Of a stretch of 64,000 nucleotides of DNA, positions 42,637 through 51,968 are shown one piece after another (position 1 is the first letter of the stretch; each line of letters opens with the position of its first letter). A program made the position numbers and the translations under genes. Source of the stretch: Flavobacterium sp. HJJ. GTDB lineage: Bacteria; Bacteroidota; Bacteroidia; Flavobacteriales; Flavobacteriaceae. Location: contig NZ_JADKPR010000018.1 in NCBI RefSeq assembly GCF_015351475.1, forward strand, positions 50,199-114,198, read 5' to 3'. The notes under the pieces are model-generated. The model was given only the letters and a program-made list of their open reading frames with translations. It had not been told where the DNA came from and made no database searches.

Positions 42637-44214
42637 ATGAAGAATATATTTTTAATAATATTTTTTCTGGGTTTACCCTTAATGGCAGATGCACAATTAA
42701 AAAACATAAAAAATGATGTGTTTTGGGATACTCAAAAAGGAACGCCAATCTACAGTCAAGGAGGAGGAATCTTTCGTTTTCCCGACCCAAAAACAGGCGA
42801 AAAAAAATATTATTGGTACGGAGTTCAATACCAAGAAGCCGATATTTACCGAAAAAATCCTTCGGTTACATTAAAAAATGCCACATTTGAGTCGGTTACC
42901 TGTTATAGTTCTACTGATCTTGTGAATTGGAATGCTGAGGGAGATGTTTTGACAAAGGCAGTAACAAATCCTGAAGGAAAGGGAACTTGGGTAGGACGTC
43001 TTGGAGTTACATTTATTAAGGAAATGAATAAGTACGCTATGTTTGTACAGCATGGTTCAGAAGTACTTATTGCTTTGGCTGATTCTCCAACGGGCAATTT
43101 TACTTGGCATCAAAAAATCAATATGCAGCCTTTAATTGGAACCACAAATACAGGTGACCAAACCGTATTTACTGATGATGACGGTAAATCATATCTTATT
43201 TATTCGTATGGAAAGGGACGCAATAAAATTTATGTTTCTGAAATTGGAGTTGTCGACGGAAAAATTAATCTTTTAGACTGCAGCAAAGTTTTTGAAGGAG
43301 AAAGCCGAGAAGGAAATTGTATGTTCAAATACAAAAATAAGTATTATATGGCTGCTTCTAATATTTATGGCTGGGATTCTTCGTTTGCTTATTATTTGGT
43401 TTCAGATAACATTCGTGGGCCTTATACACCGGCAAATGATATGCAGATCATGAAAGGATCTGCAGCAGATTATGCTCATGTTACACAAACTGGCTTTTTT
43501 TACACTATAAAAGGGAAAAAAGAAGAAACGGTTTTGTATTGTGGTGACCGCTGGGCCGATTTTGCTGGAAATGGCCTTGGATATAATCAATGGTTTCCAT
43601 TATCGTTTGATGGTGCTGTGCCGTATTTCAATTCATTGAGCTCATGGAATCTTGACGAAAAAACGGGTGAATGGACAGTAGCAAAAGATAATAATTTTGT
43701 AATGAATGGCAGTTTTGAAGCCGATCGGAATAAAATACCAAGTAATTTTAAACCAGTTCAAGAACAGCTTTTAGGATGGAATACAGAAATCATTAAAGGA
43801 AACAAAATAAGTACAACCGAGGCAAGTTCACCAACTTTAAATTATTTTAATACTGAACAGGACAGAAAAGAAGTAACAGGTGAAAAAAGTCTGCAGATAA
43901 GTGATAATATAGATTTTAGCAGAAAAATTAAGCAGATTATTTCTTCGTCTCCTTATGTTGCTTTAAAAGATGGTTTGTATACTTTGACTGCTAGAGTAAA
44001 AAACTCAAATGGTTTTGATGAATTGATGATGTATGCAGTAAGTAATAAAAAAACATTTAATGTCAAAATTACCAAAGAAAATAACGTTTGGGAAACCTTC
44101 TCTATTTCAAATGTTGCCATAAAAAATGGAAGTATCGAAATCGGGTTTTTGGCTTCTGCCAAAGCAGATTCCTTTTGTATGATTGATGATATTACATTGG
44201 TTAAAAACAAATAA
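42637..44214 (+). CDS. Secreted glycoside hydrolase, GH43-like beta-propeller
   Basis: About 525 aa from the ATG at 42637, which begins the signal peptide (MKNIFLIIFFLGLPLMADAQ); the ATG at 42607 adds ten non-signal residues. The N-terminal ~340 residues form a five-bladed propeller of the GH43 clan: GTPIYSQGGGIFRFPDPKTG, WVGRLGVTFIKEMNKYAMFV, TVFTDDDGKSYLIYSYGKGR, EGNCMFKYKNKYYMAASNIY. The C-terminal ~180 residues (NFVMNGSFEADRNKIPSNFK) are a jelly-roll carbohydrate-binding module. Acts on galactan- or xylan-type side chains, periplasmic or surface; exact substrate unknown. Confidence 0.8.
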   Translation: MKNIFLIIFFLGLPLMADAQLKNIKNDVFWDTQKGTPIYSQGGGIFRFPDPKTGEKKYYWYGVQYQEADIYRKNPSVTLKNATFESVTCYSSTDLVNWNAEGDVLTKAVTNPEGKGTWVGRLGVTFIKEMNKYAMFVQHGSEVLIALADSPTGNFTWHQKINMQPLIGTTNTGDQTVFTDDDGKSYLIYSYGKGRNKIYVSEIGVVDGKINLLDCSKVFEGESREGNCMFKYKNKYYMAASNIYGWDSSFAYYLVSDNIRGPYTPANDMQIMKGSAADYAHVTQTGFFYTIKGKKEETVLYCGDRWADFAGNGLGYNQWFPLSFDGAVPYFNSLSSWNLDEKTGEWTVAKDNNFVMNGSFEADRNKIPSNFKPVQEQLLGWNTEIIKGNKISTTEASSPTLNYFNTEQDRKEVTGEKSLQISDNIDFSRKIKQIISSSPYVALKDGLYTLTARVKNSNGFDELMMYAVSNKKTFNVKITKENNVWETFSISNVAIKNGSIEIGFLASAKADSFCMIDDITLVKNK

Positions 44215-44224
44215 AATTTTTCTA

Positions 44225-44253
44225 AAGGAGATTTTGCATCAGGAAATCTCCTT
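44225..44253 (+). terminator. Hairpin after the GH43-like gene
   Basis: AAGGAGATTT-9nt-AAATCTCCTT, ten base pairs, twelve bases after the stop. No strong T-run follows, so it is a weaker candidate. Confidence 0.55.
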
Positions 44254-44275
44254 ACATTTCTTCGTTTAAACTTTG

Positions 44276-44283
44276 TATCTTTG
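44276..44283 (+). promoter_or_regulatory. -7 element of the CvfB gene
   Basis: TATCTTTG, a TAnnTTTG match about 46 bases before the start at 44330. The -33 box is not clear. Confidence 0.5.
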
Positions 44284-44329
44284 CATTTTATAAAACAGTC
44301 CGTCAAAAACGGCGTAGAATCTCAAGATA

Positions 44330-45184
44330 ATGATTGAAATAGGAAAATACAATACACTTACCATATTACGTGATACCAAGGTTGGTCTGTTTTTAGGGAA
44401 CCCAGAAAAAGACCCGGAAGGAAAACACGATATACTTTTGCCAAATAAATATGTACCCAATGAATTTGAAATAGGAGAAGAACTTATTGTTTTTGCCTAT
44501 CTGGATCATGAACAGCGTCCAGTCGCTACCACTTTGGAACCTTATATTTTTCTGAATGAGTTTGCTCTTTTAAGAGTGAATTATATCAACCAGATTGGGG
44601 CTTTTATGGATTGGGGAATGGAGAAAGATATTTTGGTTCCGTTCAAAGAGCAGGCCCGTCCTATGGAAAAAGGAAAACGTTATCTGGTGTATTTGTTTTT
44701 GGATGAAAAAACAAACCGTTTGGTAGCCTCAAGCAAGTTAAACCAGTTTTTAAAGAACGATCATCTGACTGTTGAAAAAGGTGAAGAGGTTGATCTAATT
44801 GTTTCGCATATTACAGAATTGGGAATCAATGTTATTATCAACGAAAAACACAAAGGTCTGCTGTATAAAGATGAGGTTTATGATGATTCGATACTTACAG
44901 GTGACCGTATGCGCGGGTATATAAAAAATATCAGACCTGATAATAAGATTGATGTAGCTTTACAGATTCAAGGCTATCAAAGCATAGAACCTAATGCAGA
45001 AAAAATTCTGGATGAATTGAGAGCCAGCAGAGGTTTTTTGCGCTTAACTGACAATTCGCATCCCGAAGATATTAAAACGGTGCTAAAAATGAGTAAAAAG
45101 ACCTTTAAAAAGGCAATTGGGGCTTTATACAAAGAAAAACTTATCGAAATAAAGGAAGACGGAATTTATCTGGTAAAGGAATAA
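44330..45184 (+). CDS. cvfB: S1-domain RNA-binding protein, CvfB/YitL family
   Basis: 284 aa. Repeated S1-like OB folds: residues about 1-65 (LTILRDTKVGLFLGNPEKDP), 68-130 (YINQIGAFMDWGMEKDILVP) and 145-205 (IVSHITELGINVIINEKHKG), then a C-terminal winged helix (TVLKMSKKTFKKAIGALYKE). This arrangement is that of CvfB proteins, which bind RNA and affect virulence gene expression in Staphylococcus. In this host it is a general RNA-binding regulator. Confidence 0.92.
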   Translation: MIEIGKYNTLTILRDTKVGLFLGNPEKDPEGKHDILLPNKYVPNEFEIGEELIVFAYLDHEQRPVATTLEPYIFLNEFALLRVNYINQIGAFMDWGMEKDILVPFKEQARPMEKGKRYLVYLFLDEKTNRLVASSKLNQFLKNDHLTVEKGEEVDLIVSHITELGINVIINEKHKGLLYKDEVYDDSILTGDRMRGYIKNIRPDNKIDVALQIQGYQSIEPNAEKILDELRASRGFLRLTDNSHPEDIKTVLKMSKKTFKKAIGALYKEKLIEIKEDGIYLVKE

Positions 45185-45185
45185 A

Positions 45186-45223
45186 AAAAGAAAGACTAGT
45201 TATTTTAGCTAGTCTTTCTCTTT
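45186..45223. terminator. Terminator after cvfB
   Basis: AAAGACTAG ... CTAGTCTTT with A-run before and T-rich sequence after, directly behind the cvfB stop. Confidence 0.8.
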
Positions 45224-45887
45224 TTACTTTTATTTATACCTTATAGGTTTAATTAAAAGTAAAACTCTTTTGTACATTTTCAAAAGTATGTTTAACCGCG
45301 TTTAATACTATGGGTATATGCGTACCAGTATTTACTGTTCGTAAATCACTTTATTAAATGGATTGCCTGTAAATTAAAGGGTGCTGTTTTAATCATCAAA
45401 GACCAAATTTCACATTAAAACCATTGGTTTATTTATACATTTAAAGTTACATTCTGTGTTTTTTTCTATACCGAAAATTAGTAGAATTGTAAATCTTTTA
45501 CTGAACCCCTAGGTGTTACTTTTTTATCAGTTATAATTTTTTAACAGAGGCTTTATTTACCAGCTTATATTTTAAAATGGTTTTTTGAAAAATTATATAA
45601 TTTAAAACCATAAAAATAAAAGCGGCAATAATTTTAAATTCACTCAAAAAAATTATTTTTAATGGTTAATAAATTAGTGAACAATCGATGCTAATCTGAA
45701 TTAATAACTAACGGTAGTTTTGTTTAAAGTATTGATTAGCACTGAATAAAAGTAATAATTATTTTTTATCACCAATGTTAAAATCTGATTTTTTTTTTGC
45801 TGTTTGCTGGTTAAATTTTGTTTTAGATTTTAATGACAGAAACGATTTAATAAAAATATTTTCAGTGTATTAAAAGTTCTTAATTAA
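45224..45887. other. Long intergenic region
   Basis: About 660 bases with no credible ORF on either strand. T- and A-runs abound. No tRNA or known RNA shape was recognised. Confidence 0.4.
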
Positions 45888-46742
45888 TTAAAACTGCATG
45901 CTGAAGTTTAGTCCCCAAATAGCTTTATTACCTCCTCTATCAAAACCTATCGGAGCTACATTCAGCTGTGTTTTTAGTTTTTCCTGATAACCTAAACCAT
46001 CCAGTATGGTATTAAACGGATCCATCAAAACCAGAGAAGTGTATCCTAAAAATTTTGATTTTAAAACTCGGTGATCGTTTTTCAGAATACTTTTTTTTGC
46101 ATAAAAGAAACCTTCACCTACTATAGATCCTAGTACTGGAGTTATGATAAGGTCTTGTTTGGAAGGGATTTCGGCAAAAGCTTCGATTCCGTATTCCCAG
46201 AAGCAGGTAGACATAAATGCTGAATACAGAAAGGATTCACAAATAGTAAAACCGCTGCTTCTTGCAGTCATATAGTATACAGCTCCGGAATAGGGATGAG
46301 TTATGTAGTTAAGAACCCAGTCATCTTCATCCCAAACTGGTCCTGCTTTTACATTTTCTTTCCATTTCCATAAAATCCCTTTTTCTTTAATTTCTTCTTT
46401 GTCCCAATTACTGGCGCTTTCCGGCATAGCCCATAGTATTCCAAAAGCAATGACAGCAGTTCCTGCATACATTCCAGTTGTTATCCCTAATCGTTTATAA
46501 TCTTTGTGGTCTGGCGGATAAGTACTTCCGTTTTTTAGCATTGCAGTACTGTCTCCCAGCGTAAGCATATCATAATTGTATGTTTTTCCTATTTGAGCAT
46601 CTGAATAGGCGATGGAATTTGGAGTAATGAATTTAGGCAGCTGATTTTGAGTTATCTGTAGTTCTTTAGCTCCCTGGGCAAAAATAATATTTTGTGAAAG
46701 TAAAAGTAAAATGGTGGATAAAGCGGTTTTGAATGGATTCAT
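45888..46742 (-). CDS. DUF3943 family envelope protein
   Basis: 284 aa. Signal peptide (MNPFKTALSTILLLLSQNII), then a membrane-active region with aromatic motifs (YITHPYSGAVYYMTARSSGF; CFWEYGIEAFAEIPSKQDLI), which are the DUF3943 hallmarks. It ends ...ALWGLNFSMQF-like, consistent with an outer membrane-associated protein. Function unknown. Monocistronic. Confidence 0.75.
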   Translation of the reverse strand: MNPFKTALSTILLLLSQNIIFAQGAKELQITQNQLPKFITPNSIAYSDAQIGKTYNYDMLTLGDSTAMLKNGSTYPPDHKDYKRLGITTGMYAGTAVIAFGILWAMPESASNWDKEEIKEKGILWKWKENVKAGPVWDEDDWVLNYITHPYSGAVYYMTARSSGFTICESFLYSAFMSTCFWEYGIEAFAEIPSKQDLIITPVLGSIVGEGFFYAKKSILKNDHRVLKSKFLGYTSLVLMDPFNTILDGLGYQEKLKTQLNVAPIGFDRGGNKAIWGLNFSMQF

Positions 46743-46937
46743 TTTCTGAATTAAATGCTGATTGAAAGAAAACCAATTTTGATGGGATTCAAAATAAATA
46801 TTTTATAAATGTTGAATCAGAACTATTCCAGATTGAAATTAGGATAATTTTAACACGGCGCAAATATAATTAATTAATTGAAATTTTAACAGTTTAATCT
46901 CAATTCGCAAATTGTAAATAGTGTTGCAAGAAAAAGC

Positions 46938-47336
46938 TTATTCTCCTTTGATTTTTTTTCTGTGTTTAGTACCGAATTCCAATAAGGCATTGATAACTGG
47001 CTGCGTTTCATGAGCATGTTTAGTTACAGCGTATGAAACTGTAACTGGCTTGGTATCATTTACTGTTCGGATCACGAGCTTATTTTGTTCCAGTTGCTGC
47101 AATTCTTTTGATAATACTTTTGGAGTGATTCCCACAACAGTTTCCTGCAAATCTTTAAATCTCATTGTTTTGTTGGAAAGTAGATTTTGTATAATGCAAA
47201 ATTTCCATTTGCCACTCAATAACTCTATTGCATCTCTTAACGCTAAAGATTTTTGTTTGTGTTGTTCCATATCATCTTTCTCTGTGCCCATGCCTTGCAT
47301 TTTAATTAATACTTTCCTAAAGGTAACGGATATCAA
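46938..47336 (-). CDS. HxlR-family transcriptional regulator
   Basis: Up to 132 aa; the Met at 47291 or 47270 (MEQHKQKSLA) may be the true start. Winged helix with AIELLSGKWKFCIIQNLLSN then KTMRFKDLQETVVGITPKVL and the wing NKLVIRTVNDTKPVTVSYAV. The usual N-terminal Cys of HxlR redox regulators is absent. It is divergent from the broken reductase-like gene at 47389, which it probably controlled. Confidence 0.9.
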   Translation of the reverse strand: MISVTFRKVLIKMQGMGTEKDDMEQHKQKSLALRDAIELLSGKWKFCIIQNLLSNKTMRFKDLQETVVGITPKVLSKELQQLEQNKLVIRTVNDTKPVTVSYAVTKHAHETQPVINALLEFGTKHRKKIKGE

Positions 47337-47388
47337 AAGTAAAGTAAATATCTAATAATTTTGTAACTTAATAATAAAAAAAACAAAA

Positions 47389-47900
47389 ATGATGAAAGTA
47401 ATATTGATTGCAAATATTTCGGCTAATGGACAAGTTTTGTTAGCAGGAAACCCTGCTCACGAGGCACCACAAGATGCATTGGGCTTTTTTGTTCAGGAAG
47501 CAAATACAAAAGAAACCTAATTATTGGCAGAAAAACATTCGATGTTATACAGCAATTTCCAGGAGGTTTAAAGGCTTTCTTTCCTAATGTGGAAGTAGTA
47601 ATTTTATCTCAATCCGATCTTTCAATAGAAGGGGTTACTGTGATAAGCAGTTCTGAAAAGGCTGTTAAATTTCTTTCAGATAAAGGATATGAAGAAATCA
47701 TTGTTGGTGGCGGGACCAATATCTATAATGAATTTTTAGAAAATGATTTAGTGACTGATATCTATTTCAATTACATCCCTGTAATTGTTGGAGATGGTGG
47801 TATAATAGGTGTTGGTGCTGATTTGAACACAAAATTTAAAATTGTTGCACACAAATTGCTGACGGATTCCATTGCTCAATTGCATTTAGCTAAACCATAA
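47389..47900 (+). pseudogene. RibD/dihydrofolate-reductase-like gene with a frameshift
   Basis: From the ATG at 47389 the text MMKVILIANISANGQVLLAG (close to RibD C-domain proteins) runs to a stop at 47518. The reading shifts in the stretch 47505-47517 and continues LIIGRKTFDVIQQFPGGLKA to ...DSIAQLHLAKP ending at 47900. GGGTNIYNEFL is the typical DHFR/RibD motif. One base lost or gained explains both halves, so it is probably a pseudogene or a sequencing slip. Only the 3' half (47589 on) gives a free-standing ATG ORF. Confidence 0.8.
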
Positions 47901-47950
47901 GATTTTTTAAGTTATTATTGGTAATGCTGTAATGTCTCAGCACAAATATT

Positions 47951-47987
47951 AACCTTGTTTAAAGAAATTTGAGCAAGGTTTTTTTAT
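47951..47987 (+). terminator. Rho-independent terminator
   Basis: AACCTTG ... CAAGGTT with a long T-run, 50 bases after the reductase-like reading frame. Confidence 0.75.
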
Positions 47988-48042
47988 TTTTAATCATTTG
48001 ATTAAAATTTTTGTTTAAATTATTTTTTTTCTTAATTTTAGA

Positions 48043-48675
48043 ATGAAATTTAAGATGAAATTCATGTCTCATAAAATTAAAACAGATTCACAATCTGCTG
48101 AAGAAAAAATAAAAGAAGCGGCTCGAAAGGTCTTTATGCAGAAAGGATTTTCAGGAACCCGTACTAGGGATATTGCCGAAGAAGCGGGTATTAATCTGGC
48201 ATTGCTGAATTACTATTTTCGAAGCAAACAGAAACTTTTTGACGAAATAATGAAGGAAAAATTTCAAAAACTGTTTGGTGTTGTGGTACCAATTTTAAAT
48301 AATACTGCCACTTCGCTTGAAACAAAAATCGAATTGGTTGTTTGCGGTTATATTGAAGTACTTTCCGAAAGTCCTGATTTACCCATTTTTGTGCTGAACG
48401 AAATCAGAAAGCAAAATACAGGTATGGTTAAGGATATCCCGTTTGATAATGTCATTTCGAAATCTTCATTTATGAATCAGCTAAAGGAAAGAAGAAGCGA
48501 CATTAATCCCGTTCATTTTCTGATAACTATTTTAGGAATGACAATTTTCCCATTTGTTGCCAAGCCGATGATGTTATTTTCGGGTTTGACGAATGAAGAA
48601 TCATTTGCTTTGCTAATGAAAGAACGGAAAGAATTAATTCCGATATGGGTAAAAGCAATTTTAGAATCTAAATAA
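48043..48675 (+). CDS. TetR-family transcriptional regulator
   Basis: 210 aa. The N-terminal HTH is canonical: KIKEAARKVFMQKGFSGTRT then RDIAEEAGINLALLNYYFRS KQKLF. The C-terminal domain is variable and ends LLMKERKELIPIWVKAILES. It heads the export operon and is 57 bases from the TolC start codon at 48733, in the same layout as CecR (YbiH) heading ybhGFSR in E. coli. It should repress this operon and be released by a toxic compound. Confidence 0.93.
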   Translation: MKFKMKFMSHKIKTDSQSAEEKIKEAARKVFMQKGFSGTRTRDIAEEAGINLALLNYYFRSKQKLFDEIMKEKFQKLFGVVVPILNNTATSLETKIELVVCGYIEVLSESPDLPIFVLNEIRKQNTGMVKDIPFDNVISKSSFMNQLKERRSDINPVHFLITILGMTIFPFVAKPMMLFSGLTNEESFALLMKERKELIPIWVKAILESK

Positions 48676-48732
48676 ATGGTGCAAAATGATATTTTGTACC
48701 GTTACATTAATAAACCAAACAAAGGATGTAAA

Positions 48733-49971
48733 ATGAAAAAAACGGTTCTCACACTTTTGCTTTTTTTTCCAATTTCGTGCCTGTATTCCCAATTAAAAAT
48801 AGAATCGTGTCAGGAAAAAGCGAAGGCAAATTATCCACTTATCAAGGAATACGACCTTATTTCAAAATCACTTGATTATACTCTTTCAAATGCTAATAAA
48901 GCCTGGCTTCCTCAATTTAGCGTAACAGCTATTGGAGGTTATCTTATCAAAGGGTTGCCTGAGGCACCAGGAACTAATAGAGAAGATTATATTGTTGCAG
49001 GAATTGCCCAAATCACTCAGAATATTTATGACGGTGGCGCTACAAAAGCTCAAAAAAATATAGCCAAAGCAAGTGCGGAAGTGGACAAAGCAACTACAGA
49101 AGTAGCTTTTAACAGCATCAGGGAACGGGTAAATCAATTGTACTTTGGAATTTTAGTTGTTGACGAACAATTAAATCAACTGAATATCCTAAATGATAAT
49201 CTAAATCGCGGACTGAAAAATGCAAAACTTTCCAAAGACAACGGACTAGGATATCAGTCGGATGTGGACGAAGTCAAAGCTGAAATTTTATCGCTGGAGC
49301 AAAAGAAAATTGAATTCACATTTACCCGAAAAGGATATGTCGAAATGCTTTCGTATATGATTGGAGAACCGCTCAAAGAAGATGTTCAACTCGAAAAACC
49401 TTTAACTGTTGAGAATTACGCTTCATTAACCAATAACAGATCTGAACTGAGTTTATATGCCAATCAAATAAAACTGACTGAAGCTTCATCTGCTATGGAC
49501 AAAGTTTCGCTTATGCCTAAAGTAGGTTTGCTCGGCGCAGGCATCCTGATAACTCCAGGAATGAATCTGGGGACTTCTAATGTTTCATCGCTGGCTGTTG
49601 CCGGATTGAGTATGTCGTGGGACACGCACGGGCTTTACAAATCATCGAACAACAGGGAATTGGAGAAAATCAAAAAGGATCGAATCAATAATCAGCAGAA
49701 TACCTTTTTGTTTACCAACAATCTTCAATTACAACAGGCCTCAACCGAAATTGAAAAACAGAAAGCCATCCTTGCCAAAGATGACGAAATAGTGCTGCTG
49801 AAAGAAAAAATCACAAAAGCCTATCAGCTGAAAAAGGATAACGATATGTCCCCAATGAATGATTTGATTACCGCCATGAACAAGGAAAGCGAGGCACGAA
49901 GCAATAAAGCTTTACATAACGTTCAATTGCTTATGAGCTTGTACAATTATAAAACCATAAAAGGGAATTGA
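48733..49971 (+). CDS. TolC-family outer-membrane efflux protein
   Basis: About 412 aa from the ATG at 48733 (MKKTVLTLLLFFPISCLYSQ), which starts a signal peptide; the ATG at 48676 adds 19 residues lacking one. Two OEP repeats, with LKIESCQEKAKANYPLIKEY at the beginning and long helices (NIAKASAEVDKATTEVAF; DGGATKAQ). It forms the outer duct for the HlyD/ABC-2 exporter that follows. Confidence 0.9.
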   Translation: MKKTVLTLLLFFPISCLYSQLKIESCQEKAKANYPLIKEYDLISKSLDYTLSNANKAWLPQFSVTAIGGYLIKGLPEAPGTNREDYIVAGIAQITQNIYDGGATKAQKNIAKASAEVDKATTEVAFNSIRERVNQLYFGILVVDEQLNQLNILNDNLNRGLKNAKLSKDNGLGYQSDVDEVKAEILSLEQKKIEFTFTRKGYVEMLSYMIGEPLKEDVQLEKPLTVENYASLTNNRSELSLYANQIKLTEASSAMDKVSLMPKVGLLGAGILITPGMNLGTSNVSSLAVAGLSMSWDTHGLYKSSNNRELEKIKKDRINNQQNTFLFTNNLQLQQASTEIEKQKAILAKDDEIVLLKEKITKAYQLKKDNDMSPMNDLITAMNKESEARSNKALHNVQLLMSLYNYKTIKGN

Positions 49972-49978
49972 TAATAAT

Positions 49979-50079
49979 TGTGAATTGTAAATTATAAATT
50001 GTGAATTTAAAACGATTAATCAATTCTGCCTTTAAACGATTAAACTTTTAAACAATTCAACCTTTAAACGATTAAACAT
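49979..50079 (+). repeat. Short direct repeats before the HlyD gene
   Basis: TTTAAACGATTAAAC occurs twice within 50020-50080 (with related ACGATTAA copies), and TTGTGAATT occurs twice in 49979-50010. This is AT-rich low-complexity spacer between the TolC and HlyD genes; no function is visible. Confidence 0.5.
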
Positions 50080-50087
50080 ATATAGAG

Positions 50088-50984
50088 ATGAACTATAAAA
50101 CACTACCATTCGCAGTCCTGACTTTCTTCTTGTTTTCGTGCAAGGATACAAAAAATGAAAATGATGCTTCAGGAACTTTTGAAGCCACAGAAGTAATTGT
50201 TTCTGCGGAAGCCAACGGTCAGATTCTGGCTCTCAATATAAACGAGGGCGATTTATTAAAAGAAAACCAGCAAGTGGGAACCATAGACAGCACTCAATTG
50301 CATTTGAACAAAGTACAGCTGTCACAAAATAAAAAAGCAATTCTGTCAGGAAGACCCGATGTTACTGCCCAGATTGCTTCTTTGCAGGAAGAACTCAAAA
50401 ACGCAGTCAGCGATAAAAAACGTATTGCCAATTTAGTAGCCGGTGATGTAGCTTCCAAAAAACAACTGGATGATGCCAACACCCGAATTGCTGTTATACA
50501 ATCAAAAATTGACGCACAAAAAAGCAGTCTGAACACCACAACTTCATCACTTAATGAACAAGGAAGTACGGTTAATGCTCAAATGGCGCAGATTAATGAC
50601 CAATTAAAAAAATGTAGCATCATTAATCCGATAAACGGAACGGTATTGGTTAAATATTCCAACGCTTTTGAGATGACAATGATAGGAAAACCTCTTTATA
50701 AAATTGCCGATGTAAAAAATATGATATTGCGAGCATATATCACTTCTAGTCAGCTTTCGCAAATTAAAATAGGTCAAAAGGTAAAAGTATTCGTTGATTT
50801 TGGTAAAGAAGAAAGCAAGGAATATGCCGGAACAATCAGCTGGATATCTGACAAATCCGAATTCACTCCCAAAACCATTCAGACAAAAGATGAAAGAGCT
50901 AACTCGGTTTATGCAGTAAAAATTGCTGTTCCTAATGATGGTTATCTAAAAATTGGAATGTACGGTGAAATTAAAATTAAGTAA
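50088..50984 (+). CDS. HlyD-family membrane fusion protein (YbhG-like)
   Basis: 298 aa. Lipoprotein-like signal with Cys in FFLFSCKDTKN. The lipoyl/barrel half is ATEVIVSAEANGQILALNIN. A coiled-coil hairpin follows (SLQEELKNAVSDKKRIANLV). The second half-lipoyl is CSIINPINGTVLVKY, and the beta-barrel follows (LRAYITSSQLSQIKIGQKVK). It links the inner-membrane ABC permease to TolC in the exporter. The family matches YbhG of E. coli. Confidence 0.9.
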   Translation: MNYKTLPFAVLTFFLFSCKDTKNENDASGTFEATEVIVSAEANGQILALNINEGDLLKENQQVGTIDSTQLHLNKVQLSQNKKAILSGRPDVTAQIASLQEELKNAVSDKKRIANLVAGDVASKKQLDDANTRIAVIQSKIDAQKSSLNTTTSSLNEQGSTVNAQMAQINDQLKKCSIINPINGTVLVKYSNAFEMTMIGKPLYKIADVKNMILRAYITSSQLSQIKIGQKVKVFVDFGKEESKEYAGTISWISDKSEFTPKTIQTKDERANSVYAVKIAVPNDGYLKIGMYGEIKIK

Positions 50985-51038
50985 GTCGAATTTTAAACTT
51001 AAAAACTTAGTAGCTCAGAACCTTAGAACCTTTAAAAA

Positions 51039-51968
51039 ATGAACGTTGTTTCTGTAAAACATATTACTAAAAGCTATGCCAAACACAAAGCCTTGGATGA
51101 TATTTCATTTGAGGTAGGTGAGGGCGAAATATTTGGCATAATAGGACCAGATGGAGCTGGAAAAACAACCTTGTTCCGTATTCTGACCACACTTTTATTA
51201 CCCGATAGCGGTGAAGTTTCAGTTGTTGATTTAGATATTATAAAGGATTTCAGGGAAATCCGTAACCACGTTGGTTATATGCCTGGAAGATTTTCTCTAT
51301 ACCAGGATTTAACCGTTGAAGAGAATCTTACTTTTTTTGCAACGGTTTTTAATACCACAATTGAAGAAAATTACCATCTGATAAAAGAGATTTACGAACA
51401 GATAGAACCTTTTAAAGACAGACGCGCCGGTGCTTTGTCAGGTGGAATGAAGCAAAAACTGGCATTGAGCTGTGCTTTGATTCACAAACCATCGGTTTTA
51501 TTTCTGGACGAACCTACGACAGGTGTCGATCCCGTTTCCCGAAAAGAATTTTGGGACATGCTCAAAAGACTGCAAAAGCAAGGCATCGCAATTTTGGTTT
51601 CCACACCGTATATGGATGAAGCCACATTGTGCGACAGAATTGCACTTATGACGGATGGAAAAATTTTAAAAATTGATTCTCCTGCCAATATTATCAAGCA
51701 ATTTGATAACATTTTGTGGGCGGTTCAAAGTACTGATATGCACAGCCTTTTGAATGATGTAAGGTCTAATAAAAATGTCCTGAGCTGTTTTGCCTTTGGA
51801 GAAAATCTTCACGTTACCATTGCAAATGAAAACTATACTATGGATGAATTGGCACAGTTCTTAACTGAAAAGGGGCATAAAGAAATTCATATCGAATCTA
51901 TTACAGCCACCATAGAAGATTTCTTTATGGACTTAGGAAACGATATTATGAAAACTGCTGAAGTATGA
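51039..51968 (+). CDS. ABC exporter ATPase 1 (YbhF N-half-like)
   Basis: 309 aa. Walker A is GPDGAGKTT (about residue 36-44), Q-loop in the following strand, ABC signature LSGGMKQKLALS, Walker B VLFLDEPTTGVDP. A C-terminal extension (about 220-309) has the usual ABC-2 regulatory fold. It overlaps the next ATPase gene by four bases (ATGA), so the two are translationally coupled. In E. coli the equivalent YbhF is one protein with two ATPase domains. Confidence 0.94.
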   Translation: MNVVSVKHITKSYAKHKALDDISFEVGEGEIFGIIGPDGAGKTTLFRILTTLLLPDSGEVSVVDLDIIKDFREIRNHVGYMPGRFSLYQDLTVEENLTFFATVFNTTIEENYHLIKEIYEQIEPFKDRRAGALSGGMKQKLALSCALIHKPSVLFLDEPTTGVDPVSRKEFWDMLKRLQKQGIAILVSTPYMDEATLCDRIALMTDGKILKIDSPANIIKQFDNILWAVQSTDMHSLLNDVRSNKNVLSCFAFGENLHVTIANENYTMDELAQFLTEKGHKEIHIESITATIEDFFMDLGNDIMKTAEV

